Shown here: positions 22,060-32,300 of the stretch, piece after piece | Layout: each line of letters begins with the position of its first letter | How positions within the stretch are numbered: the first letter of the stretch is position 1 | Assembly (NCBI RefSeq): GCF_020740795.1 | Contig: NC_067295.1 | Coordinates: 3,534,501-3,598,500 of the forward strand | Origin: Apus apus | Lineage: Eukaryota; Chordata; Aves; Apodiformes; Apodidae | Length of the DNA: 64,000 nucleotides | Reading direction: 5' to 3' | The notes under the pieces: generated by a model | What the model saw: only the letters and a program-made list of their open reading frames with translations | Database searches by the model: none | Told to the model about the DNA's origin: nothing | Translations under genes and position numbers: made by a program

Positions 22060-24214
22060 CTGGAACACAGAGGGAAACACATCCAGGTGCAGATAGCAGT
22101 CAGAGATTGGAAAATCATGGCCCTGTGGATGTCAGTGAGAATTTTGCTTTTGGTGTCAGGGAAACCAACATTCCATCAATGTCCTTTGGAAGTCCTATGA
22201 GTGCACCAAGAACCACAGCATCCTTCAGTGATGTTTTTAAGCTTCACAACATTCCCACTGGCACAAGTTCTAGTATAGCAATTTTGGCAGCTGGTGAAAT
22301 GGGGGCAAAAGAGGCCATCACTTGTCCAGCTGTGTTGTTGCCAGGCTCAGGGGCCAGTCTCCAGACTAACTCATCCTACTTCTAAGCATCCTCTGAATTG
22401 CCAGTGTATGGTTTGTAGGATTGACCTGTGAAACATGTCCTCATACTGCCCTTTCTTCCTGAGAAGAGCTCTGGAAAAGATATTTTGTACCTTGTAATCA
22501 ATCTGTCCATCCCTTCTTTCCAGCACTAACATCTTAGTTTGGCTTCTGGTCTCCACAAAAAACCATCCTCCTCTAGACCTCACTATTGATTCATCCAGCT
22601 GTACCAGATGCCCAGACCTTCCTAGCAGTCCTGGCTGGGCATTTTGCATCCCTGCCTTTCAGCTGAAGTCTTCTGTCCATATAGCTCTGTTGGTGAACAG
22701 CATCATGTGAGTTCTTCAGACAAATTCAGGATGACTCAAACCACCTTTATTTAGTTAGTTGAGGTGACTTCAGGGAGCAGTCATACAATCTCTTCTGCCA
22801 GATCTTCAGTGAGGGAGCAGAAGACTCTTGAGCTGGTAAGCTGCTTGCACAGTGAAGGTCTGACCATGCCCTTGCTCTCCAGGCCAGGCTGGAAGAAGCT
22901 GCAACCTGCCAGCAAACAACCTGAAACTTGCCTTTGTCCACTGTCCAGAGAGGCAGATCTAACCTATGGTCTCTGGGTGTGATGCAAATCTGGGATGAGT
23001 TGAAAGTAGGAGGGATGCAGACAATCCCACATTAAAGAATAACCAGTCCATATGTTTCCTCTCTCCTTTTTCTGTGTGCTCAAGGGCTTTGGTCAGGAAA
23101 CATGGTGGGGTCTTCTTACCCTGAGAGCTGGGATTTGTGACTCTCCATTTAGTCTTGGGTGCACGTGTGCAAACAAAGAACAATGCACCTTCCCTCGGTA
23201 GCTATTTTTAAGGTCTTGGTCAGAAGACAATTACAGTGTTACGTTCATCAGTGTTGTACTGATGAATGTGACTAATGGTTGCAATATAATTGTAGGATGA
23301 GAAGTGTAGAGCTTTTGGAGGAGCATTGTGTCTTTTTTGTGTTCACACAGAGTCTGACAGGCAGCTAAAAAAAGAAGAAATAAGTTTGTCATAATCAAAA
23401 AGCATGAAACTTCACTCTGGAAGTAGGGGCAGATTTTGGTTTCATTTTCAGTGGTGCAGATCCCTCAAGTTAACAGAATTCCTTTCAGATTTGCGTGTGC
23501 CTGAAGTAATCAGAACAGGGTCCTTTTAACACAGGAAAGATCCAAAACGACATGAATATAAGAATGTTGTGCTTCCTCACAGCTCTCAGGGTCAGCCCTA
23601 GCCAGCCTGCCTGTGTGACCAACATGAATTCAGACAAATCTGCCCTAGATGAGAGAAAAGATGAGTCTGTTAATCAAGATTGCAATATCTGTAGGAAAAC
23701 AGAAAGTAGCTGAGAGGTTCTGAGCATTCATCAGGGACAGACAGTGTTGCCTGTAGGGGCAAATTTGCAAGTCAGTGAGAGGAAATTTAATCTTTTCAAA
23801 GACCAGGCCTATAAAAAATCTCTTTCTTCTTGAATTCTGTATTAGAGCTTAAAGAAATCCTCCTTTCTCTGCAGCATATGGCAGAAGTCTGTAGCACACA
23901 GAAACAGAGGAATGAGACTTCAGTAAAAAACTCTGATGTTTTACAATTCCACCAACAATTTCAAAATTAAAAATAATCACAATGAAAGAATTTTGAATCT
24001 CTGAAGACATCAACAGTTGAAAGGGCTTTGATTTGGGGTTAAACAAAACTGTTTCTTTTGACTTGTAAAAATTAAATTCAAAATCAACTGACAAACAGTC
24101 CTAGAAGATGGGAAGCAATTCCTGTAAATATAAACTATCTGTAGTGCTTGAGGAAGCATTTTTAAAATAATGTTTGTTTTTATTTCTTTGGAGGGACATC
24201 TTTGTATGACCTAC

Positions 24215-24339
24215 CAGTGACCCATCAGTGAAAGGCTGGTACTTCCAAAATAGGAGGAACTATTCTTCCTCATAGTTTCAGCATTATCAAGGGTCTCCAA
24301 AACAGGATCCACCTGGATGATTTGATCTTCCAAGGGATT
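24215..24339 (-). pseudogene. MYH16: Myosin pseudo-exon: LEDQII...NSS switch I region
   Basis: One frame reads NPLEDQIIQVDPVLETLDNA then ETMRKNSSSYFG. This matches the LEDQIIxANPxLEAFGNAKTxRNxNSSRFGK block, which contains switch I. The switch I arginine and the FGK lysine are replaced (SSYFGS). A GT donor (gtaggt) follows. The acceptor AG is missing: the bases before the exon are tttttgtggg. Confidence 0.88.
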
Positions 24340-24443
24340 CCCACAAAAAGAAGAGAAAGGTCATCAGCAGCAGGATGCTCAATACTGAAGACTTAGGCTT
24401 TGAGCACAACTACTCCTCACCATCCAGAGCAACCCAGTAAATA

Positions 24444-24515
24444 CATTTCTCCCACAGAAAGCTGAATTACTTCTGTGAGCAGAAATTCTTTTTCAGGTCC
24501 AGCCCCATCAAAGGC
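24444..24515 (-). pseudogene. MYH16: Myosin pseudo-exon: degenerate P-loop (Walker A)
   Basis: The minus strand reads AFDGAGPEKEFLLTEVIQLS, where functional myosins have GESGAGKTxNTKxVIQYFA. The GAG core and the VIQ helix survive. The invariant Lys-Thr after GAG is replaced by Pro-Glu-Lys with an inserted codon, so nucleotide binding would be lost. Its place between the 26.1 kb and 24.3 kb segments is correct. The splice sites are not clear. Confidence 0.72.
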
Positions 24516-25071
24516 TCTCCACAGAGTTCCAGTCTTGTGAATTTGGGGCAGGCAGGAGTCTGGCTGATCTCCCCACTTCCAAGAAGCAACACCAAATGCA
24601 AAGTGTAAGGGAGCTTTCAGTGCTTCGAACATCAGCCTTCCAGAAAAAAGGTTTTTGGACTTGCCAGAACAGAGAGACCAACAGGGGAATGGTAGAACAA
24701 CACTGGGATCTGCAGGCAGAAAGCTGGGAAAGAGGAGTGAGGTTTGTTGCTTGTAGGAAGAGGAAGATTATTCCAAGGGTAGAGGGCAGCATTAGACAGG
24801 CTAGGAACGCATGTAGGAGAGGGACAGCCTCGGGGGGAGAAGTTGTGGAGAAGGAAACAGGCGCAGAGGTACAAGCTGGGACATGACAATCCAGAGATCT
24901 GGAGGTGAGGAGGCTGGAAGGAGAAAGAGGAAGCCAATGAAGGAATCCCACAAGGCTGGAATAACAGGATTCTTGCTGCAAGGCCAAATGTAGATGCTAT
25001 TTATGTCTTTAAATTCTGAATTGTTTTACTGACCCCCATAGGAGAGTCAGAGGGGAGAGGAGAGAGGAGAG

Positions 25072-25281
25072 AGGGAAGGAGAGGAGAGGAGAGGAGAGGA
25101 GAGGAGAGGAGAGGAGAGGAGAGGAGAGGAGAGGAGAGGAGAGGAGAGGAGAGGAGAGGAGAGGAGAGGAGAGGAGAGGAGAGGAGAGGAGAGGAGAGGA
25201 GAGGAGAGGAGAGGAGAGGAGAGGAGAGGAGAGGAGAGGAGAGGAGAGGAGAGGAGAGGAGAGGAGAGGAGAGGAGAGGAG
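25072..25281. repeat. (GAGGA)n pentanucleotide microsatellite, about 40 copies
   Basis: An almost perfect GAGGA/GGAGA tandem array of roughly 200 bases, purine-only on the plus strand, with imperfect copies at its left end. It lies in a myosin-pseudogene intron. The long LLSSP-type open frames across it are translations of the repeat. Confidence 0.99.
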
Positions 25282-25992
25282 GAAAAACCACTGCTGTCAC
25301 CTGTAGAAGCTGCAATGCCTCTGCATGCTGAAGCAGCTGGTAGCATGGAGGCTTCTTTCTATTTGCTACCAAACTATTTCACTGCTATAATGAGAAAAAA
25401 ACACCAGCTCTCTCCCTGATTATTGATGCTTTTATCTCTCATCTTATTTGGACAACTTTTTTTCATAATGCTTTACCCAGATAAAACATTTTTTACTATG
25501 TTTTGTCTCTGCAGGTGGCAGGAAATAAAGTTCTGGGAAATCCCACCTGGCCAAAGATCCCTGAGGCTGCTCTACAGTGCTGTTCTCTCAAGAATCTCCA
25601 TGCTTCCTGCAAACATGGTGATTATTCCTCCCACTACTATTTCTTTCAGTTTCCAGACCACCTGCAAGCCCCCAGAGCTCTGTGTGAGGATAGAGTCATT
25701 GCAGCCACAGATCAATATCATCCACTGTTTTATGAATGGGAAAAAAGAAATTCAGGGAATTCACTTGAAGACAGGGCAGAACAAAGCAGAGAACACCAAT
25801 GTCCTGGTGCTTTCCACTTGCTTTTGCCAAGTGACAGGCAGGGAAGAGGGGCTTGAACATGACCTGACACTTGGAAATTTAAGTCACAGACAGAGCCAAT
25901 TCACAGCAGCACAGACTGGCCCTCTGAGTCAGGACCAGCTCCTGCCCTGCCGTTCTCTTGTGCTGCTTTGCCATTCCCCTCTGCCCTTTCAC

Positions 25993-26156
25993 ATCACAAA
26001 TCCTCATGTGGGTGTAGTGCTGACAAAAGTTGTCCAGGACATGGGCCTCATTCAGTATGGTCATGCTTGCCATGTCATTCATCAGTTTGGTATATCTTAG
26101 GTGGGTTCATCATTTACCATTCCATCCATCTGCTGGGTGTTCTTCACTGTGATCAT
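25993..26156 (-). pseudogene. MYH16: Myosin pseudo-exon: N-terminal motor segment before the first actin-activated core
   Basis: An acceptor (ctgcag) precedes a segment that reads ITVKNTQQMDGM, then in a second frame MNPPK, then in a third frame MNDMASMTILNEAHVLDNF. Family members have a 'TVKEDQV..MNPPKxDKIEDMAxxTHLNE.xVLxNL' block here. At least two frameshifts are needed to read it. The exon ends at a possible donor gtgaaa. This is the most 5' myosin segment I can identify. Confidence 0.88.
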
Positions 26157-26213
26157 CTGCAGTGTTGGGGAACAGGAAGAAGGTGGTGTTATCCCAGATA
26201 GGTCTTCGTGAAC

Positions 26214-26308
26214 CATGTGGGAAGAGACCCTCCAAGTCTTGTTCTAGCTGCCACTGCTCCAGGCTGGTGGCCTCAGGAAAGGAGTCCCACAAATCTATGA
26301 TTCTATGA
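26214..26308 (+). mobile_element. Probable CR1 LINE 3' end fragment
   Basis: The segment ends in tctatgattctatga, the short tandem repeat that terminates avian CR1 elements in place of a poly(A) tail. The preceding bases look like a diverged CR1 3' region. It lies just upstream of the most 5' myosin pseudo-exon. The fragment is short, so family assignment is moderate. Confidence 0.55.
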
Positions 26309-26309
26309 A

Positions 26310-29300
26310 GTCAGCTGACCCACAGAGCAAAATAGCCTTTCTTCCATCTTTTGTTTCTGAAAACTGGAAGACTCTAAGGCCCAATTCCAGTGGGACAGTC
26401 CCTGGATGGGGGTGCCAGTGGGATTTCGGGAGCACTGAGGCTGTTGTTGCTTTTCTGTGGTTCAGAGCAGGCATGGCTGTAAAAGGGGTTCAGAGGAACC
26501 TGAAATGGTGGACCTGGCTAATCAGCTCCTTTGCTCAGCCATCAAAAACCACCAGGGTCATCCAGCAGAGTCCATGGCACATCCATTTTGGATGCCCCTT
26601 GGTGTTTTGTATCCTTGTCACAACTTGAGACTGTTTGTGAACTTCAACCTGTGGCAAAGCCATTCCACAAGGAGGAGCAGGGAAGTTCAAGGACATGACT
26701 CATGTCCCAAGGCTTTGCATTTTTTGGGACCTGTGCTGTATTGCCTCTGTCCTACACTCCAGGCAGTCTTCCTTCCCCCACCCACACATCTGAACTAGCT
26801 TCAGTGTTGTCAAGGCAACAGTCAAACTGCTGCTGGTGAGCAGTGTTTGTCAGTGTCCAGCGACCTAAAGATGTGCCTCCTGGGGACCTGCCATTCCTGG
26901 GGACCTGCCCTACCTGCTCAGCTTGCTGCTCCCTGCAGAGGCAAAGCTGATTTCATCACCACTTAGATTAAAGGGAACACACTAAGCTGGGACTTTGCTT
27001 TGCTGTGTGGACACACTGCCCAGGCCAAGGGCTGTTCTCCTTCCCACCACTGCAGCCCTGGTGATTACAGCCCCAAGCAATGCTTCATGCCAGCCCTGTG
27101 AGTCACAGGAGTTAATCTGGGGTAAGTGGAGAAGCCCCTGGGGTGGGTGGGGGACTCCTCACCAGCAGGGTCTGGTTTTAGAGGCTACTGCTTGGGCTGA
27201 AGTCAGGAGAGCTCAGCACTGGTTGGAGATGATGGTAGTGCTGGCCCTTCTGGTGATCACATTTTCCCCTTTTTTCAGTGAAAAGTCACCTGAAAACCTC
27301 TGTGGTCTTAAAATACATGTGTGCAGGGACTCCAAGGCAACAGTGCTGCACCATTGGAAACAGGTTTCTGGGCTCAGGAAGGTCCTGAGGTCCTGGTGTA
27401 ACACCATTAATTGCATTCTGCTGCTCTGGGATTAATTTCACCCAGAAAGCAGGAAGGAGAAGCTTTCCTCTGTTTATTTCCACTTTGATCAGGCAGAGAT
27501 AAGGAGCTGTAACAGCTCAGGAGTAATTTCCCCTCTTAATCTATACAGTTAAATCTGTAGACTTGCTGGTTTTAGATGCCCAGATTTGCAACATTTGAGA
27601 CTTGGTTCAGGTCTGCACTGTATCTATCCCCTCCCTGAAATCCATGGACTAGCAAGATTTAGGAAACAGAGCAAGGAAATGTGAAACCAAACACCTACAG
27701 AAGATGAATGCATGTGACTGAAAATAGTTCATACTTGAATCAGTTTCTTGGGTGCAGGTCTCAGGCCTTGATGGAACTTGAAATTCTGTTTCACCATCCT
27801 TTTACAGCTGGAGAAGCTGGGTGCAGCATGACGACTTTTATCTTCAGAGTTGTCCACCCATTGTCAGTCCAGTCTTTGGCAGACAAGTGCATATAAAAAG
27901 TGTATTTTATTCTGACTTTTCAGTCTGAAGTCAGGGGGAGTGAGCAGTGCTTAGGTTTTCTAAAGGCAGCCCTCAACTGTATTGTTTAGGTACCCAGAGA
28001 CAATATATGTTTTTAAAAGCTGAAGTCTAAACATCATCCCAAAAGCCCAAAAGGTAAAGGACATGGTGATGTTGTCCAGGCTGCACCAACAACTGGGGGG
28101 AGTTACAGTTCTGAGATTTAATTTCCCAGAGATCACATGGAATTGAATAAATTTGCATTTAAAATACCTGTGAGTTCAAATCTGCCTGTTCTAAAACTCG
28201 GTGCCTATAGATCCAGACAGGCTTCATACCCACCTGCAGGCACTGTGCTTTTCTCTCTCTGTCTCTCCTTGTAGTTCCTGCCCCACAGAGGTGCAAAGTC
28301 CTTGCTGAACTCCACCCCACACCTCTTCCCAGCAGTCACACACAGCAAGTACCTACCTGGCTAAACCCATGATCCTGGAAATATGTGTTCACAAGAGCTG
28401 TCTGGCCAGGCTCTTTCCCAGCCCTCCACAGGGCCTGAGCCAGCACTTTATGTTTTAAAAGAGACAACACATCCCTTATTTATAGGTTCAGCAGGCTGTG
28501 GCACTGGGAGCTGATGGGGCAAGCTTTGGTCCCTCAGGAGAAATCAGATAATGCTTTGGTCATGTGGATTTCTCCTTGTCTTTCCTTTCCTTATAGGGTG
28601 TTTTATGGACTCATCTGCTGGAGCGTAGGGACAAGAGGCTGAAATGGTAAGACTGTCTCATGGAGCCTTTGTTCAAAGTCACATCTTTGGCTGTGCCCTC
28701 CTCACCAAGGTGGACGAGTGGGTTTCATCAGTGAGAGGAGCTGATCTTTGGCAGACAAACCCCAGACTGAATCCTTGGCAGGAACAGCCACGTTGGTGAC
28801 CTGACTGGCTCTTAGTGGAATTAAACTTTCGCTTTAAAATCACTTTTAAGCCCTAAGATTAATAAATTCTGTGTGTTTGCTACATGCAGGTAAAGACTAT
28901 CGGTGTGTGACAGTCTTGCTTGTTTCAGTTGCTCAGTGAATGTGAGCTGCCCTGCAAGACAACCACTTCTGTCTCAGCTTTTAGTATTTCCTTGCTATAT
29001 TTGCCTCAGCTGGAGTGTCTGGGATGTGGTTACTCTGCAAGGATTGCCACTGTGGGTGTTGCGGCTGGATATGCTTGGGATAGAATTTCCAAGCAGGAAA
29101 ATTCAGATAACTGCTTTGAGGTGAAAATTAGAGAGTTCATGTTACACCCACCTCTTGAATTTGTAACTGACTGTTCACCTTGAAAATCTCATTCTAAAAA
29201 CTCAGCATGTCCTGTCAGGAGCAGAATAATACCACAGAAACTGTGGCCAGCTTGAGTCTTGAATATTGGGAATTGTGATTAACTTCTCAGGAATGTATCC

Positions 29301-32300
29301 GGAGCGAGTCATGGTTTTGGGGATTTTTGGGGTAATTATTTCAAACGTTGAACCTGTGAGTGAAGATTGTAAACAGTTCTCAGGCAAACATCTCAGGGAA
29401 AGATGGGGAATGCAGGAAATAAATAATGGGTTCTGACCTGTTCACTCATGTGCAAAGTGCATAAATGTCTGTTTGGAGCACACAGGAGGAATGAGCTGCA
29501 AAGGGGCAATCAGATCTCTGCATGAAGTGATACAGGTCAAAATGGCAAACCTTAAATAGCTACGAGCTCACTCAGCCCATGCACAGATCAGCAACAGTGA
29601 GAACTCAGCCAAATTGCTTCCTGAGTAACTGGGATGCCTCTTGCTGGGTTTCATGAAAGGTCGTTGTGGTTTCCATAGCACAGGCCCCATCCTGTACCAC
29701 CCCTGGCCACGCTGCTCTCCAGCACATCCTTGCACTCTGTCAATCCCGCTGCGACAGCCCGGGTTGGGCTGCTGCTGGTTCATCCAGCCACATCCCGTTG
29801 CAATGATCCAGTTATCCGGTAGAGGAGGGGTTCGACGGTTTCTCCTGGAGGATGGAGGAGATGTGTCTTGCAGCACCGTGTCCTGGCAGAGCTGCACAGC
29901 CCAGCTCCGCGGGCACCCACCGTGGGGAGCAGCTGCCTGCTGAGCGGGGTGTTGGCCTGCGGGGTGGGCTCGGGTCCTTGCCCTTCATCACCTTCTAGTG
30001 AGACTGAGAGTCCAGCTTCTGCCCGAAGGGGTGATGGGGAACAGAACTGTGTTTCAGATTGGAAAACGGTCTTCAGATAAAGGGCAAGTCAGCCCATGTA
30101 GTGCAGATCTTGTGGAAGTAGGTTCTGGTCTCCCCCTGAGCACTGCTAGGGATCCCAGGCTGAACACAGTAGCCCATAATGACATTCCCAGTTACAAAGG
30201 AGGAGGCTGGAATTGTATGGAGGGCAGGGAGGGGAACGGGGAGGACAAAACCACTTTAGATGGCTCCCTGTAGAGCTGTAGTGAGAAGCCTTGGAGTAAG
30301 AATGAAATGCCCAGGAGCTGCTCCCACTGCCTTGTCCAGGACAGACCTGGGAGCAGTGGAGTGGCAGGCAGGAGGTGGCACAATGAGGGGTAATTACTGC
30401 CTGCCCCAAAATAAAGCTCTCATTACCAAATCAGTGCGTGTGGGATGTGAAGCAGTTGGAACCCAGACGAATATCACCCCGGGGCTTAGCAAAAAATTAT
30501 CTTCACCCCCTAGGATCAGGTGGAATATGCACACTGGATCCTCTTTTTAGCATTTCCTAAGTGTGGCTTTCAAGCAAAGGCCCCAAAATACACATTTTAA
30601 ACAAAGACACTGATTTCTGTTGAATTGCTGTCCTCAGCTGTGATATTTGAGGTGCTGAAGCAAGGTGAGCAGCCTCCATGGAGCAAGGGCACCCATAATT
30701 TATGCAAACCTGTGTGTTTTTTTCAGTCATTCCAAGGCTTCTCCATCACTTCATTGTGCCTCATCCCCAAATTCAGTGTTTCAGTTCCTTGAGTTACAGA
30801 TTTAGGGACTAAAGGAATAATTACTACTGGGCTCCCTTAGGAAAAAAAACACAAAAGGGGAGATTTTTGGCCATAGGTGATTAGAGTTTCCACAGCTGAA
30901 TAAATCTGTGTCTCATAACTGACAGAGGATAACGGGTTGAATAAATAGCTATGATTAAGTCTGATGTTATTTTTAAATAATTTCAAAAACTGTTACTCTA
31001 ATCCCTCCGTGGCTGGCAGAAAGGATGCTGCTTAGAAGTTAAAATTAGTTCCTTAATGTTCAGCCTGGTGTGGAGTTACAGGCCCTCCAGTGTTGTGCTG
31101 GTTTTCTGGGGAATCCACTGGCACCATCAGCCTAATCGACAGGAACAGCTGCCATGGGAAAGGGCTCCCACAGCTCCCACTCTTGGCTCTTCTCCTTCCC
31201 AGGGCTCCCTTAGCTGGGAGCTAAGGACACCAGCCCAGCTGAGGGGATAACTGGTGTTACACTTCACAATGTTACCCACTTTACAAGCTCTCTTCCTGCA
31301 CAGCATTTCCCTCCTTAATTCCCAGGGAATTCCCAGCTCTGCCAGGCCTCTTTATCAATAAATGTAGGTCTCTTCTGTATAATATCTGTTTTATTTTATT
31401 TTATTTTTATCCCCCAGGACCTGCCTTTCTGAGTGAGTGATAGTGTTTCTTGGCTGGAAAGTGGCACTGAAGAACACTTTGCCTTGAAAAGCACCACATG
31501 GAGTGACATGTTTTCTGGTCCGTGTAACCTCATGGAAGTACTGGGCATGAATAGTCTTATTTGCTTTGCTCAACCAATTAAAAACTCCCAGCAAACCTGC
31601 ACTAGGATCGCAGGAATGAAGATGTCCTGCAGCAGGTGACCACAGCAGTGCTGGTATGTATCAAACCCACTTTAACAAGTCAGATTCCCAAGTATTTGGG
31701 AGAAAATTAAGCTGCCTTTAAGCCTGGCTTCCCTCCTCCTGGTCCCCCTCTCCCTGGTATGTTGCTGTACAGAGCACAGGGATGAGTCCCCGGACTGGGG
31801 ACCAGTTTGCTCTGACCTGCTGTAGCTGCTGGGAACATATGATGTGATCCCACATTCCCACCTGTTCTCAGTGACACCTTTGTCACCTTGTCTACCTGCT
31901 CCAGTGATCCCATGGCCACAGCAGGAGCACTTCCAGTCAAACTGACAGAAAACCAAACTTCTTCCTCTATTTTCGTGGTTTGTTTTCCCTTTGTCAGGAC
32001 TGACACATCCCCAGCTCCCCAGCTGCAGAGGAGGAGTGGGAGAAAAGCAAAGGAGAGGGAGAAAATGATCAGTTTTTTCAGGCTGCTACACTGAATTAGG
32101 GGGAACAACAAACTGCACCTTGAGCCTCAGAAAATCCAGCTGCAGAGCTCAGCTTTGCCCCTGGCTCAGCAGTAAACCAGGGATTAACAATAAATCCTTT
32201 CTCCCACCTTCTGCATGTCCTGATTAGATGGACTGTAAGGGACGGGGCTGTCACTTGCTCGGTGCTTGTTCACAATGCAACCCTCAACAACGGGACTGAG

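Larger units (their letters stand above)
1..26156 (-). pseudogene. MYH16: Unitary pseudogene of a sarcomeric-type myosin heavy chain, probably MYH16 (5' end near 26.15 kb; 3' end beyond left edge)
   Basis: About 25 minus-strand segments match successive parts of a class II muscle myosin heavy chain in the right order: N-terminal motor, P-loop, switch region, SH1/actin-binding region, converter, IQ, S2 and light meromyosin. The segments are separated by introns with some AG acceptors and GT donors still intact, so it is an unprocessed gene remnant. Disabling changes seen directly include stops at 19,940-19,942, 15,053-15,055, 13,913-13,915, 11,977-11,979, 11,956-11,958, 11,172-11,174 and 3,577-3,579, many frameshifts, lost splice donors, and a P-loop without its GKT lysine. 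The MYH16 name rests mainly on synteny: in mammals MYH16 is next to KPNA7 and SMURF1, in the orientation seen here. The family match is very safe; the paralogue assignment is an inference. Roughly the last third of the rod lies outside the window, and the first coding exon was not located. Confidence 0.9.

Noticed and set aside
25001-25372. Minus-strand frames of LLSSP repeats (99-123 aa)
   Set aside because: They are translations of the (GAGGA)n microsatellite.
25423-26100. 225-aa plus-strand open frame
   Set aside because: Its right part is antisense to the myosin N-terminal motor pseudo-exon, it shows no family resemblance, and the minus-strand match explains the sequence.
1-26156. A functional myosin gene with assembly errors
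   Set aside because: Lesions are numerous, of different kinds and spread over many exons, and catalytic residues have drifted as well.
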